This document shows, piece by piece, positions 1 through 8,700 of a DNA stretch of 11,612 nt; the first letter of the stretch is position 1; the number at the start of each line of letters is the position of its first letter. The stretch covers positions 1 through 11,612 of the forward strand of contig JANYDR010000281.1 of the NCBI GenBank assembly GCA_025363495.1, written 5' to 3'. Source of the stretch: Cyclobacteriaceae bacterium. GTDB taxonomy: Bacteria; Bacteroidota; Bacteroidia; Cytophagales; Cyclobacteriaceae. The notes beneath the pieces were generated by a model that saw nothing but the letters and a program-made list of their open reading frames with translations, was not told where the DNA came from and ran no database searches. Position numbers and translations under genes: made by a program.

Positions 1-902
1 AAGCGGTAGATAAAATTGTCCAGTATCTCGAGCGTGTTAGTTGGGACCACCAGGAAGATCTCCCGCCGAACATTCTCCTCCTTTGCGTATTTTTTTACAG
101 ACTCGGTTTGATTCTTTATGTAAGTTGGAAAGTTAGAGAGGTCTTCACTTGCAGGGCTCTTTGCGTCGAAGATCACGAACTCCTCAACAATTTTAATTGT
201 ATTGTCGGGCTCACCTTTGAAGGGCACTTTCTCTACATACTCAACAGTATACTTTGAGCAAATAGCCCTGATGGCATTGCTGACTTTTTCTTCGTGATTA
301 GACCATGTTTCTTTTTGTCGCTTAAGACGGTCGATCTCTGCATTCTTTCTTTCTTCAAGCTCATCGTCACGGTCTCTCTGAAATTTTTCCTGGATCTGCT
401 TTAATGAAGAAACGGAATTGGAATGTTCTTGTCTCCGAAACTCTTCATCCTTTCTAAGTTTTGCATTGTCGTCACGCAGTTCGCGGATTTCTTTTTCAAA
501 ACTCTCCAGTTTTCCACGCGCTACGGTAAGATCGTTTGATAGTTCCTGCCCGCGCCGTAAGTATTGCTTATTCTCGGTTGTTAGCGAAGTAACCTGACTT
601 TGCAGCTCTTCGATTTTCTTATTAAAGTTCTGCTCGGAATTTTTTAAGCCTCCGATTTCAGTCGCAAGCCGTGTATTCGTCTCCTGAAATCCTTTTACCG
701 AAGCTTTCTCTAATGAATAGTTATTCTCAAGCCTTGAATTTTCTGTTCGCAATGTATCAATCGCAGAAATAAGCTTTTGCAAATCTCCACTCGCATCAAT
801 GACTTGATTCTTTACCTCACCCCACTGAAAAAGCCGTCCGAAAAACCCGATGTTCTTCAGGCTTTCAAACAAAACTTTTATCCTGTCAAAATTCATCTCC
901 AT
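1..902 (-). CDS. Coiled-coil protein with RmuC-like nuclease domain, 3' end beyond window
   Basis: This frame stays open for 300 codons from ATG at 902-900 (or 896-894) to the window edge, so the protein is C-terminally incomplete here. After a short N-terminal stretch (MEMNFDRIKVLFESLKNIGF), residues about 35-205 are rich in E, K, Q, L and R with heptad-like spacing, as in a long coiled coil. Residues about 225-300 change character and contain EEFVIFDAKSP (D246, K248) and then IFLVVPTNTLEIL. This resembles the D-x-K strand and the later F-V-P strand of RmuC, a PD-(D/E)XK-type family linked to DNA recombination. A long coiled coil before the nuclease-like domain also fits RmuC, but I see no N-terminal membrane segment, which many RmuC proteins have. 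The call is by motif resemblance only; a different uncharacterised nuclease-like family is possible. A purine-rich stretch (GGAGACAGGGG) precedes the start. The biotin carrier gene lies 49 bases upstream on the same strand, so the two may share a transcript. Confidence 0.6.
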   Translation of the reverse strand, partial: MEMNFDRIKVLFESLKNIGFFGRLFQWGEVKNQVIDASGDLQKLISAIDTLRTENSRLENNYSLEKASVKGFQETNTRLATEIGGLKNSEQNFNKKIEELQSQVTSLTTENKQYLRRGQELSNDLTVARGKLESFEKEIRELRDDNAKLRKDEEFRRQEHSNSVSSLKQIQEKFQRDRDDELEERKNAEIDRLKRQKETWSNHEEKVSNAIRAICSKYTVEYVEKVPFKGEPDNTIKIVEEFVIFDAKSPASEDLSNFPTYIKNQTESVKKYAKEENVRREIFLVVPTNTLEILDNFIYR

Positions 903-951
903 AGCTTACCCCTGTCTCCTGCTCCAATTTCCATTTTACTTTTTTCTGTTT

Positions 952-1446
952 TCAGAATTCAATCAACAACTGCCCCTTCTCCACCGTATCGCCTTTTTTA
1001 ATCTTCACATTCTTTACGGTGCCTTCACCCGGAGCTTTGATAATATTTTCCATTTTCATCGCCTCGAGGACCAATAAAGGATCTCCTGCCTTTACAGTAT
1101 CTCCCGCTTTTACTCTTAAATCGATTATCAATCCTGGCATTGGGGCCTTTATAACATTCACTTTCCCCACGGCGCTTGCATTCATTCCCATTTTTTCAAG
1201 GAGAATATCAAATTTATCACGAAGCTGCAGCGCGTAATTGACTCCGTTTATTTTAAGGTCCACTGTCTTTGCTTCCCTGTCCAGCTTCACCACCTCGGCG
1301 CGATAACCCTTGTTCTTACATATAATGTGATAATGCCCGTTCCCGAGTGAGGTCACATCCCACGCAAGTGGATTGCCATTCACGAGCCAGTTCTCTTGTT
1401 CAGAGACAATTTCAAATGCTTTTCCGTTGACAATAGCTTTATACAT
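952..1446 (-). CDS. Biotin carboxyl carrier protein (biotin/lipoyl-attachment domain), acyl-CoA carboxylase subunit
   Basis: This 164-residue protein carries biotin for a biotin-dependent carboxylase. The C-terminal 70 residues form a standard biotinyl domain: APMPG at 101-105, the biotinylation motif EAMKMEN at 128-134 with acceptor lysine K131, and the closing hairpin segment with GDTVEKGQLL. The N-terminal ~90 residues (ending in FDILLEKMGMNAS) match the linker type seen in small separate carriers of Bacteroidetes acyl-CoA carboxylases, rather than the Pro/Ala-rich AccB of E. coli. Such carriers work with a biotin carboxylase and a carboxyltransferase subunit, often for propionyl-CoA or related acyl-CoAs. 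Neither partner gene is in this window, so the substrate cannot be assigned. It is complete, starting with ATG at 1446-1444 and ending with TGA. It is divergent from dgt and lies upstream of the RmuC-like gene on the same strand. Confidence 0.9.
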   Translation of the reverse strand: MYKAIVNGKAFEIVSEQENWLVNGNPLAWDVTSLGNGHYHIICKNKGYRAEVVKLDREAKTVDLKINGVNYALQLRDKFDILLEKMGMNASAVGKVNVIKAPMPGLIIDLRVKAGDTVKAGDPLLVLEAMKMENIIKAPGEGTVKNVKIKKGDTVEKGQLLIEF

Positions 1447-1549
1447 GATGTCAAAAATAGCGGGTGTGACGGTGGTTTAGTTTAAAATCATGAAATTTGT
1501 TTCCGCCTGCCCGCAACTAAGCAGGAATTCATTACACCTCATCCATCAC

Positions 1550-2857
1550 GTGAACTGGAAAACCCTTCTTTCTGCCAACCGTCTCGGTCAAAAGTCAACT
1601 TCCCCGGAATCTTATCGGAGCGCCTTCGAACAGGATTATGACCGTATTATTTTTTCACATCCATTCCGGCGCTTACAGGATAAGACTCAAGTTCATCCGT
1701 TGCCCGAACATGACTTCGTTCATACGCGCCTTACGCATAGCCTCGAGGTTTCAAGTGTTGGAAGATCGCTCGGGAAAATGGTAGGCAAAGTAATTCTGGA
1801 GCGTCACCCGGAATTGAATAAAGATTTTTCATTATTTGATTTCGGTGCAATTGTAGCGGCCGCATCATTGGCACATGATCTTGGCAATCCTCCATTCGGA
1901 CATGCCGGTGAAGATGCGCTTTCAGATTTTTTCCTGGCGCATAGTGAATGGAAAGAAAAAATGAGTGAACCCGAGTGGACCGACTTGACAAAGTTTGAAG
2001 GCAACGCACAAGGTTTCCGTATTCTGAATCAAAACGAATATGGGATGAAGCTTACCTGCGCGACACTCGGAGCGTTTACAAAGTATCCATGCCCAGCTTA
2101 TTTTCCGTCGCGTGATAAATTAAGGAAGAGTCAGAAGAAATTTGGCTTCTTCCAAAGTGAGAAAATAATTTTCTCTGATGTAGCTACACAATTGGAATTG
2201 ATTCCTTCTTCTGGTGCGTGGTCACGACACCCTCTTGCTTTTTTGGTCGAAGCAGCAGATGATGTTTGTTACAGTATTATCGATCTTGAGGATGGATGTC
2301 GTCTTGGACTTGTAAGCTTTGAGGAAACAGTTGAGCTGCTTGCTCCAATATTGAAAGATAAGCTTGATCGTAAGAAACTGGCAGGCGATCAAAGTCTTAA
2401 TAAAAAATTGGGAACACTTCGCGCCCTGACCATTGGTGAATTGATTAATGCGTGTTCCACTTTTTTTCTTGATCACGAAAAGAATATCATAGACGGAAAA
2501 TTTGATGCGGCACTTGTTGATCTTTGTGAATTCAGCGAGGCATTGAAAAAAATAACTGCCGTCTCTATTCAAAAAATCTATCGCGCGCGAGAGGTTGTAG
2601 AAATTGAGGCGACAGGACATGAAGTTTTGCCTGGATTGCTGGGAGAGTTTGTAATCGCCGGCGATCTCTTGCGGAAAAAAGACCGCTCCCGTAAATACAA
2701 TAACCTTGCGCTTCTTTTCCCCCCCGAGATCAGCAAAGCGATTGTCGAGAGCGAGAATGAATATGGGATGCTGAGACAAGTGATTGATTTTATTTCTGGC
2801 TTAACCGATAGGCATGCATTGTCGTTGTTTAGAAAGATCAAGGGGATTTCTTATTAA
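1550..2857 (+). CDS. dgt: Deoxyguanosinetriphosphate triphosphohydrolase (dGTPase), HD superfamily
   Basis: This enzyme hydrolyses dGTP (or other dNTPs) to the deoxynucleoside and triphosphate and so adjusts the cytosolic dNTP pool. Numbering from GTG at 1550 gives 435 residues. The HD metal site is intact: H63 in HTRLTHSLEV, H109-D110 in AHDLGNPPFGH and the distal aspartate in EAADDVCYS (237-238). FRRLQDKTQV (39-48) and KFEGNAQGFRIL (148-159) are further dGTPase hallmarks. The frame is open back to an ATG at 1490, which would add 20 residues (MKFVSACPQLSRNSLHLIHH). I prefer GTG because VNWKTLLSANRLG matches the usual M-x-W-x-x-L-L-S start of Bacteroidetes homologues and the extra residues look unlike the family. 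Neither start has a clear Shine-Dalgarno sequence. It is the first rightward gene, divergent from the biotin carrier. Confidence is high for identity and moderate for the start. Confidence 0.93.
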   Translation: MNWKTLLSANRLGQKSTSPESYRSAFEQDYDRIIFSHPFRRLQDKTQVHPLPEHDFVHTRLTHSLEVSSVGRSLGKMVGKVILERHPELNKDFSLFDFGAIVAAASLAHDLGNPPFGHAGEDALSDFFLAHSEWKEKMSEPEWTDLTKFEGNAQGFRILNQNEYGMKLTCATLGAFTKYPCPAYFPSRDKLRKSQKKFGFFQSEKIIFSDVATQLELIPSSGAWSRHPLAFLVEAADDVCYSIIDLEDGCRLGLVSFEETVELLAPILKDKLDRKKLAGDQSLNKKLGTLRALTIGELINACSTFFLDHEKNIIDGKFDAALVDLCEFSEALKKITAVSIQKIYRAREVVEIEATGHEVLPGLLGEFVIAGDLLRKKDRSRKYNNLALLFPPEISKAIVESENEYGMLRQVIDFISGLTDRHALSLFRKIKGISY

Positions 2858-2869
2858 AAGGAAAAGGCT

Positions 2870-2994
2870 AATACATTTCCCGCAGATCTTCGCAGATATA
2901 ATGCTCGCAAATTTTTGCGGAATTTTAAGACATCCTTGAATTCCGCGAATGTCAGCGTGTATTCAATCCCCGGGAATCCGCGGGAAAATGTATT
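2870..2994. repeat. 125-bp imperfect palindrome (foldback element)
   Basis: The outer arms are AATACATTT-CCCGC (2870-2883) and GCGGGAAAATGTATT (2980-2994), complementary apart from one extra base. The inner arms TTGCGGAATTTTAAG (2915-2929) and CTTGAATTCCGCGAA (2935-2949) also pair with few mismatches. Both pairs share one centre at about 2932, so the whole segment can fold into a single long hairpin with ~60-bp arms, the middle of each arm pairing more loosely. Short repeats of the type CGCAGATcTTCGCAGAT lie inside the left arm. It encodes no protein. It could be a MITE-like or other dispersed repeat, and it could also slow or end transcription leaving dgt. The 8-mer GAAAAGGC occurs on both sides (2861-2868, 3011-3018), but not flush with the arms, so it is not a convincing target duplication. 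Confidence 0.6.
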
Positions 2995-3066
2995 TTCTAT
3001 GTAACTGAAAGAAAAGGCAGAAAATAGGCTCTCCGGAAATCGGAAAATTCTTCCTACATGGAATTG

Positions 3067-3115
3067 CTCCTCTAACTTTTCACCTTCTCTATTCTCACAT
3101 TCTCTAACTACATTT
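3067..3115 (+). other. G-free pyrimidine-rich leader before the transporter gene
   Basis: No G occurs on the plus strand for 49 bases. The tract is mostly C and T, with CTCTAACT repeated at 3070-3077 and 3102-3109 and several TTCTCT or TTCTCA units between. It rules out any Shine-Dalgarno sequence close to the earliest possible start of the transporter. It may be an unstructured 5' leader or only a low-complexity tract. Confidence 0.4.
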
Positions 3116-3140
3116 GCCGGTTCTAAAACAGCATTCCAAC

Positions 3141-5606
3141 GTGTGGTCACGCATTGCAGATAATATAATCAAGTTCCGGCTCCCGCTCCTGGGTGTAATC
3201 GCCATAATCACTGCAATAATGGGCTATTATGCCTCCCGCGTGGAGATGAGCTACGAAATAAACAGGACCGTTCCGCCGGAGGATCCTGACATGGTGATCC
3301 TGAATAATTTCAAGAAGCAATTCGGAGAGGACGGCAATATCATGGCCGTCGGCTTACAGGATAGCTCGGTTTTTCAAAAGGACAACTTCAATGCACTTTC
3401 TCAACTCGGCAATCAGTTCCGGAAAATGGAAGGAGTTAATGAGGTGATATCCCTGCCCAGGCTAAGAGTGATATTAAAAGATACAGTAAACACCAGATTC
3501 TATTCAGCAAGACTTTTCCCGGATGTACTTAATTCACAACAACAGCTTGATAGTTTGCTAACCATATCAAGTGGTCAGAAATTATATGCCGGACAATTGG
3601 TAAACGAGAAAAATGGAGCGGTGCTTCTTTTAGTATCTGTCGACAAGGAATATGCGAATTCCGTCAAGCGGGAAAAAATGACCGATGACCTCGTTGCTAT
3701 CGGGAATAGTTTTACAAAAAAGACGGGTATTGAATTGAGATACGCCGGACTTCCTTTCATGAGATCGGTAGTTGCCCAGCAGGTAAAGAAAGAACTTTCC
3801 ATGTTTACGATTTTATCGGCAGTGGTGACAGGATTGATCATGCTGATCTTCTTCCGCTCTGTACGGGCTGTAGTTTTTTCCATGATCATGATTGGTGTGC
3901 TGGTCGTCTGGACACTAGGTACCATTACGTTACTTGGATTTAAAATCACGTTGCTCAGTGGTTTGATTCCGCCAGTCATCGTGACGATAGGAATTACCAA
4001 TGCCATCTACTTATTAAATAAGTATCACGTAGAGTTTGCCAAACACAAGAACAAACTGGAGGCTATCCGTATCGTGGTGCAGAAGATGGGATTGGCAACT
4101 TTCCTTACGAATCTTACCGTCGCTATTGGGTTCCTTACTTTATTGACAACCGACATCACCATTCTTCGTGAGTTCGGGATTGTAGCCGGAATTAATATTA
4201 TAGGTTTGTTTGTCGTAAGTCTAATCATGATCCCGGGGATTTTATCCTGGCTGCCGGAACCTTCTTCGAAGCATCTTAAGCATTTGAGTTTTCCCATGAT
4301 GGGTTGGTTTGTTCGCGCTGTTGATACAATAGTGAGTAAACATCGCACATACATTTACATAGCAGCTACCCTGGCAACAGCTCTTGCTGTAGTAGGAATC
4401 ATGAAGTTACAATCTGTGTCGTTTATGGTGGATGACATTCCTGAAGAAAGTCAGATAAAAAAAGACCTGAAATTTTTTGAAGCAAACTTCAGCGGTGTAA
4501 TGCCTTTAGAGATAGAAGTCGACGTCATTACAAAGAGGAAGCGTCCTCTGTTTGATATGAATAATCTGGAAGCGATCGATGCCTTTGAAGCTTCATTGGA
4601 TTCGATAACAGTGATTTCAAGGCCGCTATCAGTGGTGACGCTTGTTAAAGCTGCGCGACAGGCATTTTATAATAATAACCCGGCCCGCTATGCCCTGCCA
4701 ACAACAAAGGGCGAGGCCGCGTTTATCCTGCGTTATATGAAAAGCCAGGGCCAATCTGACAGTAGTGGATTGAGCACAAAACTTCTCCGCTCATTTGTTG
4801 ATTCATCCTACAGCAAAATGAGCATCAAGATGCAAATGGCAGACATTGGTTCGAAGAAGATGGATTCATTGGTAAAGCTTGTTATTCAACCCAAAGCGGA
4901 TTCTCTTGTATCAGCATTGAAGCGTAATCTTAAATCGGATAAAGATTCAGTCGTTGTTGTAGTAACGGGCACTTCTAAAATATTCATTAAAGGAAATAAT
5001 TTTCTGATCAGCAATCTGACGGAAAGTTTGGTGTGGGCATTCGTTCTGATTACACTTTCTATGGCATTTTTATTTGCCAATCCACGAATGATTATCATCT
5101 CCCTAATACCGAATTTGATTGCGCTCATGATCACGGCAGGTCTAATGGGTTATCTTCATATTCCGCTGAAGGCGAGCACGGCATTGATCTTCAGTATCAC
5201 GTTTGGTATTTCGGTTGATAACTCTATTCGCTTCCTGGCAAAGTACAGACAAGAGCTTCGCGCAACAGGTTTTCTAGTTTTCAAGTCTGTAAGTGAAAGC
5301 ATATTGGAAACTGGAAAAAGCATTATTTATACTTCTATTGCCCTTTTTGCAGGTTTTATCATTTTTGCTTTTTCTGATTTCGGAGGAACGATCGCGCTTG
5401 GCATTCTCACGTCTACCACACTGGTTATATCAATGTTTACCAATCTTATTTTGTTACCGGCACTCATACTCACATTTGACAGACCGAAGAAGGCAACACA
5501 TGAAAAACTTCCGATAGATGATTTTGATTCTACGTCTTATGGCGAGCACGAAGATGAAGAGATTGATTTGAGCAAGATTAAAATTGACAGGAAGGGCGTT
5601 GAATAA
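3141..5606 (+). CDS. RND/MMPL-superfamily membrane transporter, two-halved
   Basis: This large inner-membrane protein has the internally duplicated RND layout. One N-terminal membrane helix (about residues 13-32) is followed by an extracytoplasmic domain (about 33-215) and a block of five helices (about 219-400). A second lone helix (IYIAATLATALAVVGIM), a second extracytoplasmic domain (about 425-635) and a final helix block complete it. GISVDNSIRFLAKY (from G689) matches the TM10-type GxxxD motif of MMPL/HpnN-like exporters. Such proteins export lipids or other hydrophobic molecules using the proton gradient; the substrate cannot be told here. The C-terminus is a charged cytoplasmic tail. 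An in-frame stop at 3105-3107 and the first ATG only at residue ~32 force a non-ATG start, either TTG at 3114 (821+9 residues) or GTG at 3141. I chose GTG because VWSRIADNIIKFRLP resembles family N-termini. It lies between dgt and ileS on the same strand with 131 bases before ileS. Confidence 0.85.
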   Translation: MWSRIADNIIKFRLPLLGVIAIITAIMGYYASRVEMSYEINRTVPPEDPDMVILNNFKKQFGEDGNIMAVGLQDSSVFQKDNFNALSQLGNQFRKMEGVNEVISLPRLRVILKDTVNTRFYSARLFPDVLNSQQQLDSLLTISSGQKLYAGQLVNEKNGAVLLLVSVDKEYANSVKREKMTDDLVAIGNSFTKKTGIELRYAGLPFMRSVVAQQVKKELSMFTILSAVVTGLIMLIFFRSVRAVVFSMIMIGVLVVWTLGTITLLGFKITLLSGLIPPVIVTIGITNAIYLLNKYHVEFAKHKNKLEAIRIVVQKMGLATFLTNLTVAIGFLTLLTTDITILREFGIVAGINIIGLFVVSLIMIPGILSWLPEPSSKHLKHLSFPMMGWFVRAVDTIVSKHRTYIYIAATLATALAVVGIMKLQSVSFMVDDIPEESQIKKDLKFFEANFSGVMPLEIEVDVITKRKRPLFDMNNLEAIDAFEASLDSITVISRPLSVVTLVKAARQAFYNNNPARYALPTTKGEAAFILRYMKSQGQSDSSGLSTKLLRSFVDSSYSKMSIKMQMADIGSKKMDSLVKLVIQPKADSLVSALKRNLKSDKDSVVVVVTGTSKIFIKGNNFLISNLTESLVWAFVLITLSMAFLFANPRMIIISLIPNLIALMITAGLMGYLHIPLKASTALIFSITFGISVDNSIRFLAKYRQELRATGFLVFKSVSESILETGKSIIYTSIALFAGFIIFAFSDFGGTIALGILTSTTLVISMFTNLILLPALILTFDRPKKATHEKLPIDDFDSTSYGEHEDEEIDLSKIKIDRKGVE

Positions 5607-5652
5607 CCATGCATTGTGGGTTTGATTATTGGGATATGTTTTGTGCGCACTT

Positions 5653-5685
5653 GCAACCTGAATCCTGCGACATGCAACCTAAATC
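5653..5685 (+). repeat. Short tandem-like direct repeat upstream of ileS
   Basis: GCAACCTGAATC (5653-5664) recurs as GCAACCTAAATC (5674-5685), 11 of 12 bases identical with a 21-base period, about two helical turns. The spacing would suit a regulator binding one face of the DNA before ileS, but the words also resemble common intergenic repeat debris. The rest of the 131-base gap is AT-rich, with a TATAAT at 5724-5729 only 8 bases from the ileS ATG and no clear Bacteroidetes-type TAnnTTTG promoter. Confidence 0.3.
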
Positions 5686-5737
5686 GCAATAAAATCAAAA
5701 CAATTAGTCAATCAATTATTATTTATAATAAAGACGA

Positions 5738-8700
5738 ATGATTGCCAAGTATAAAGAAGACAAAGATCTGAGTTTTGTAAAAGTCGCGGAGGACGTGCTG
5801 AAGTTTTGGAAAGATGAGAAAGTCTTTGAAAAGTCAGTAAGTCAACGCAACGGAAATCCAATTTTTACATTTTACGAAGGCCCACCTTCGGCCAATGGAA
5901 CACCTGGTATCCATCACGTGATGGCGCGTACAGTAAAAGATATTTTTTGTCGTTTTAAAACATTACAAGGTTATCAGGTAAAAAGAAAAGGTGGTTGGGA
6001 CACCCATGGACTTCCTGTGGAACTGCAGGTGGAGAAAGAATTAGGTATCACAAAAGATGATATTGGAAAAAAGATCTCTATTGAAGAATATAACAAGAAG
6101 TGCCGCGAAACGGTAATGAAGTATAAAGATCAGTGGGACGATGTGACAATAAAGATGGGATACTGGGTTGATCTTGATCATCCATACGTTACCTATAACA
6201 ATGAATACATTGAGACACTGTGGTGGATATTAAAGCAATTCTACAATAAAGGATTGTTGTACAAAGGCTTTACAATTCAGCCATATTCTCCTTCAGACGG
6301 AACTGGATTGAGCTCGCATGAGTTAAATCAGCCCGGTTGTTATAAAGAAGTTAAGGATACGACGGTAGTTGCGCAGTTCAAAGTAAAGCATGATTCAAAG
6401 TCTGAATTCCTATTCGGTTGTCCGAATAAAGAAGTTCACATTCTTGCCTGGACTACCACTCCATGGACACTTCCATCCAATATGGCCCTCGCGGTCGGTG
6501 CAAAGATCAACTATGTTCAGGTAAATACGTTTAATCCGTACACGTTCAAACCAGTAAGTGTAATTCTCGCCAAAGATCTTGTTGGAAAGTATTTTTCTGA
6601 CAAAAACAAGGACCTGAAGATTGAAGATTACAAGCAAGGAGATAAAGTAATTCCCTTTCAGATTGTTCAGGAATTCCCCGGAAAGCAATTGATTGGAATT
6701 CGTTACGAACAATTAATGCCCTACATGCAACCGCTATATGATGCTGACAAAGCATTCGATGTAGTTGCCGGAGATTTCGTTACAACAGAAGATGGTACAG
6801 GTGTTGTTCACATCTCACCAACCTTTGGCGCAGACGACTTTCGTGTAGCAAAACAGAATGGCATTCCTCCAATGACATTGAAAGATGAGCTTGGAAATGA
6901 AACTCCTACTGTTGACAAAAAGGGGAAATTTGTAAAAGAGATTGGCGTAAAGCTTATGGAAGGCGTTGCTGCATTTAAGATCAAAACGCACAAGCCTCTT
7001 GGTGAGAATGATTTCTACGTAAAGAATTATACTGATGAAGATGAAACTAATCCAGATTACAAAAACACGGATGTCATTATCTCCATCATTTTAAAAGAAG
7101 AGAACAAGGCTTTCAAGGTTGAGAAATACGAGCACACGTATCCACATTCATGGAGGACGGACAAGCCTGTGCTTTATTATCCGTTGGATGCATGGTTCAT
7201 CAAAACCACTGCATTGAAAGATAGGATGGTGGAATTAAACAAGACCATCAACTGGAAGCCCGAGTCTACCGGAACAGGCCGTTTTGGGAATTGGCTGGAG
7301 AATCTTGTCGACTGGAATTTATCGCGTTCACGCTATTGGGGAACACCGTTGCCAATATGGAGAACAAAAGATGGGAAGGAAGAGATTTGCATTGGCTCAA
7401 CGATGGAGTTAGCATCTGAAATCGAGAAAGCCAACAAATTCAATATCCAGAATCCTTCATTCGAAAAGCAGAAATCATCGTTCGACCTTCATCGTCCGTT
7501 TGTTGATGAGATTGTATTAGCAAGTCCTTCCGGTCAACAAATGTATCGCGAATCCGACCTCATCGACGTATGGTTCGATTCAGGTGCCATGCCGTATGCA
7601 CAATGGGGATTGAACGCTGAAAAATTAAAAGCAGGAGATAAATTTCCATTCAATGAAGGATTCAATGGTGCCTTCCCTGCCGACTTTATCTCTGAAGGTG
7701 TTGATCAAACGCGCGGCTGGTTTTTCACGCTTCATGCAATTGCGTCACTGTTATACGATAGCGTTGCCTTTAAAAATGTATTGTCTACCGGACTTGTGCT
7801 CGACAAAGACGGCAACAAAATGTCCAAGCGCAAGGGCAATGTTATAAATCCATTTACAACCCTTGAAAAATTTGGACCCGATGTTGTGCGCTGGTACATG
7901 ATGGAAAATGCTCCGCCATGGGACAATCTGAAGTTTGATCTTGAAGGTCTTGGCGAAACACAACGCCGCTTCTTTGGGACATTAATGAATACGTATTCAT
8001 TCTTTGCTTTGTATGCCAACATTGATGGATACGAGAAAGATGAAATGAAGCTGGTGGCGCGTAAAGACCTTACCAAACTTGATCTATGGATTACTTCAAA
8101 ACTTCAGACACTGATAGAAGAAGTAACTACAGCGTATAATGATTACGAGCCAACGAGAGCAGCACGTGCGATCCAGGAATTTGTGAACGATCATCTTTCG
8201 AATTGGTATGTGAGATTGAATAGAAAGAGATTTTGGCAACCTACTTCGTCCACCGTAGCTTCGGCGAAGGCGGACGCTAAAGCTACGGCGGGCGATGCCT
8301 TCGTAGAGTTGTCCGAAGATAAAAAGGCAGCTTACGAAACTCTTTACGAATGTCTCATGGTTGTCAATCAATTGATGTCGCCGATCGCGCCATTCTATTC
8401 CGAGTTTCTTTATAAAAATCTTACTGAATCAATACGCAGCAAAGCAATCAAAAATAATACTCCTCTTCGTCATGAATCAGTGCATCTTACTGATTTAGTT
8501 AAGACAGAAAAAAGCAGAAGAGATGATGAGCTCGAGCTTTCGATGGAATATGCCCAGAGAATTTGTTCATTGGTACATTCAATCCGCAAGAATAGTAAAA
8601 TAAAAGTTCGTACACCGCTTGGAAAAGTATTGCTGCCGGTGCTGGATGATAAATTCGCTCAACGAATAAAAGGAGTGGAAGATATCATTAAGTCGGAAGT

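Noticed and set aside
952..1237. Plus-strand open frames opposite the biotin carrier gene
   Set aside because: They are antisense shadows of the biotinyl domain with no recognisable protein features.
1452..1459. TATTTTTG on the minus strand, an exact match to the Bacteroidetes -7 consensus TAnnTTTG, before the biotin carrier gene
   Set aside because: It ends only 5 bases from the ATG and no TTG-type -33 element lies at the right distance. It could work only for a leaderless transcript.
2861..3018. GAAAAGGC on both sides of the foldback element as a target-site duplication
   Set aside because: The right copy is 16 bases away from the arm while the left copy is 1 base away, so they do not flank a single insertion cleanly.
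5724..5729. TATAAT just before ileS
   Set aside because: It lies too close to the ATG, in an AT-rich tract where such words arise by chance, and has no partner -35 element.
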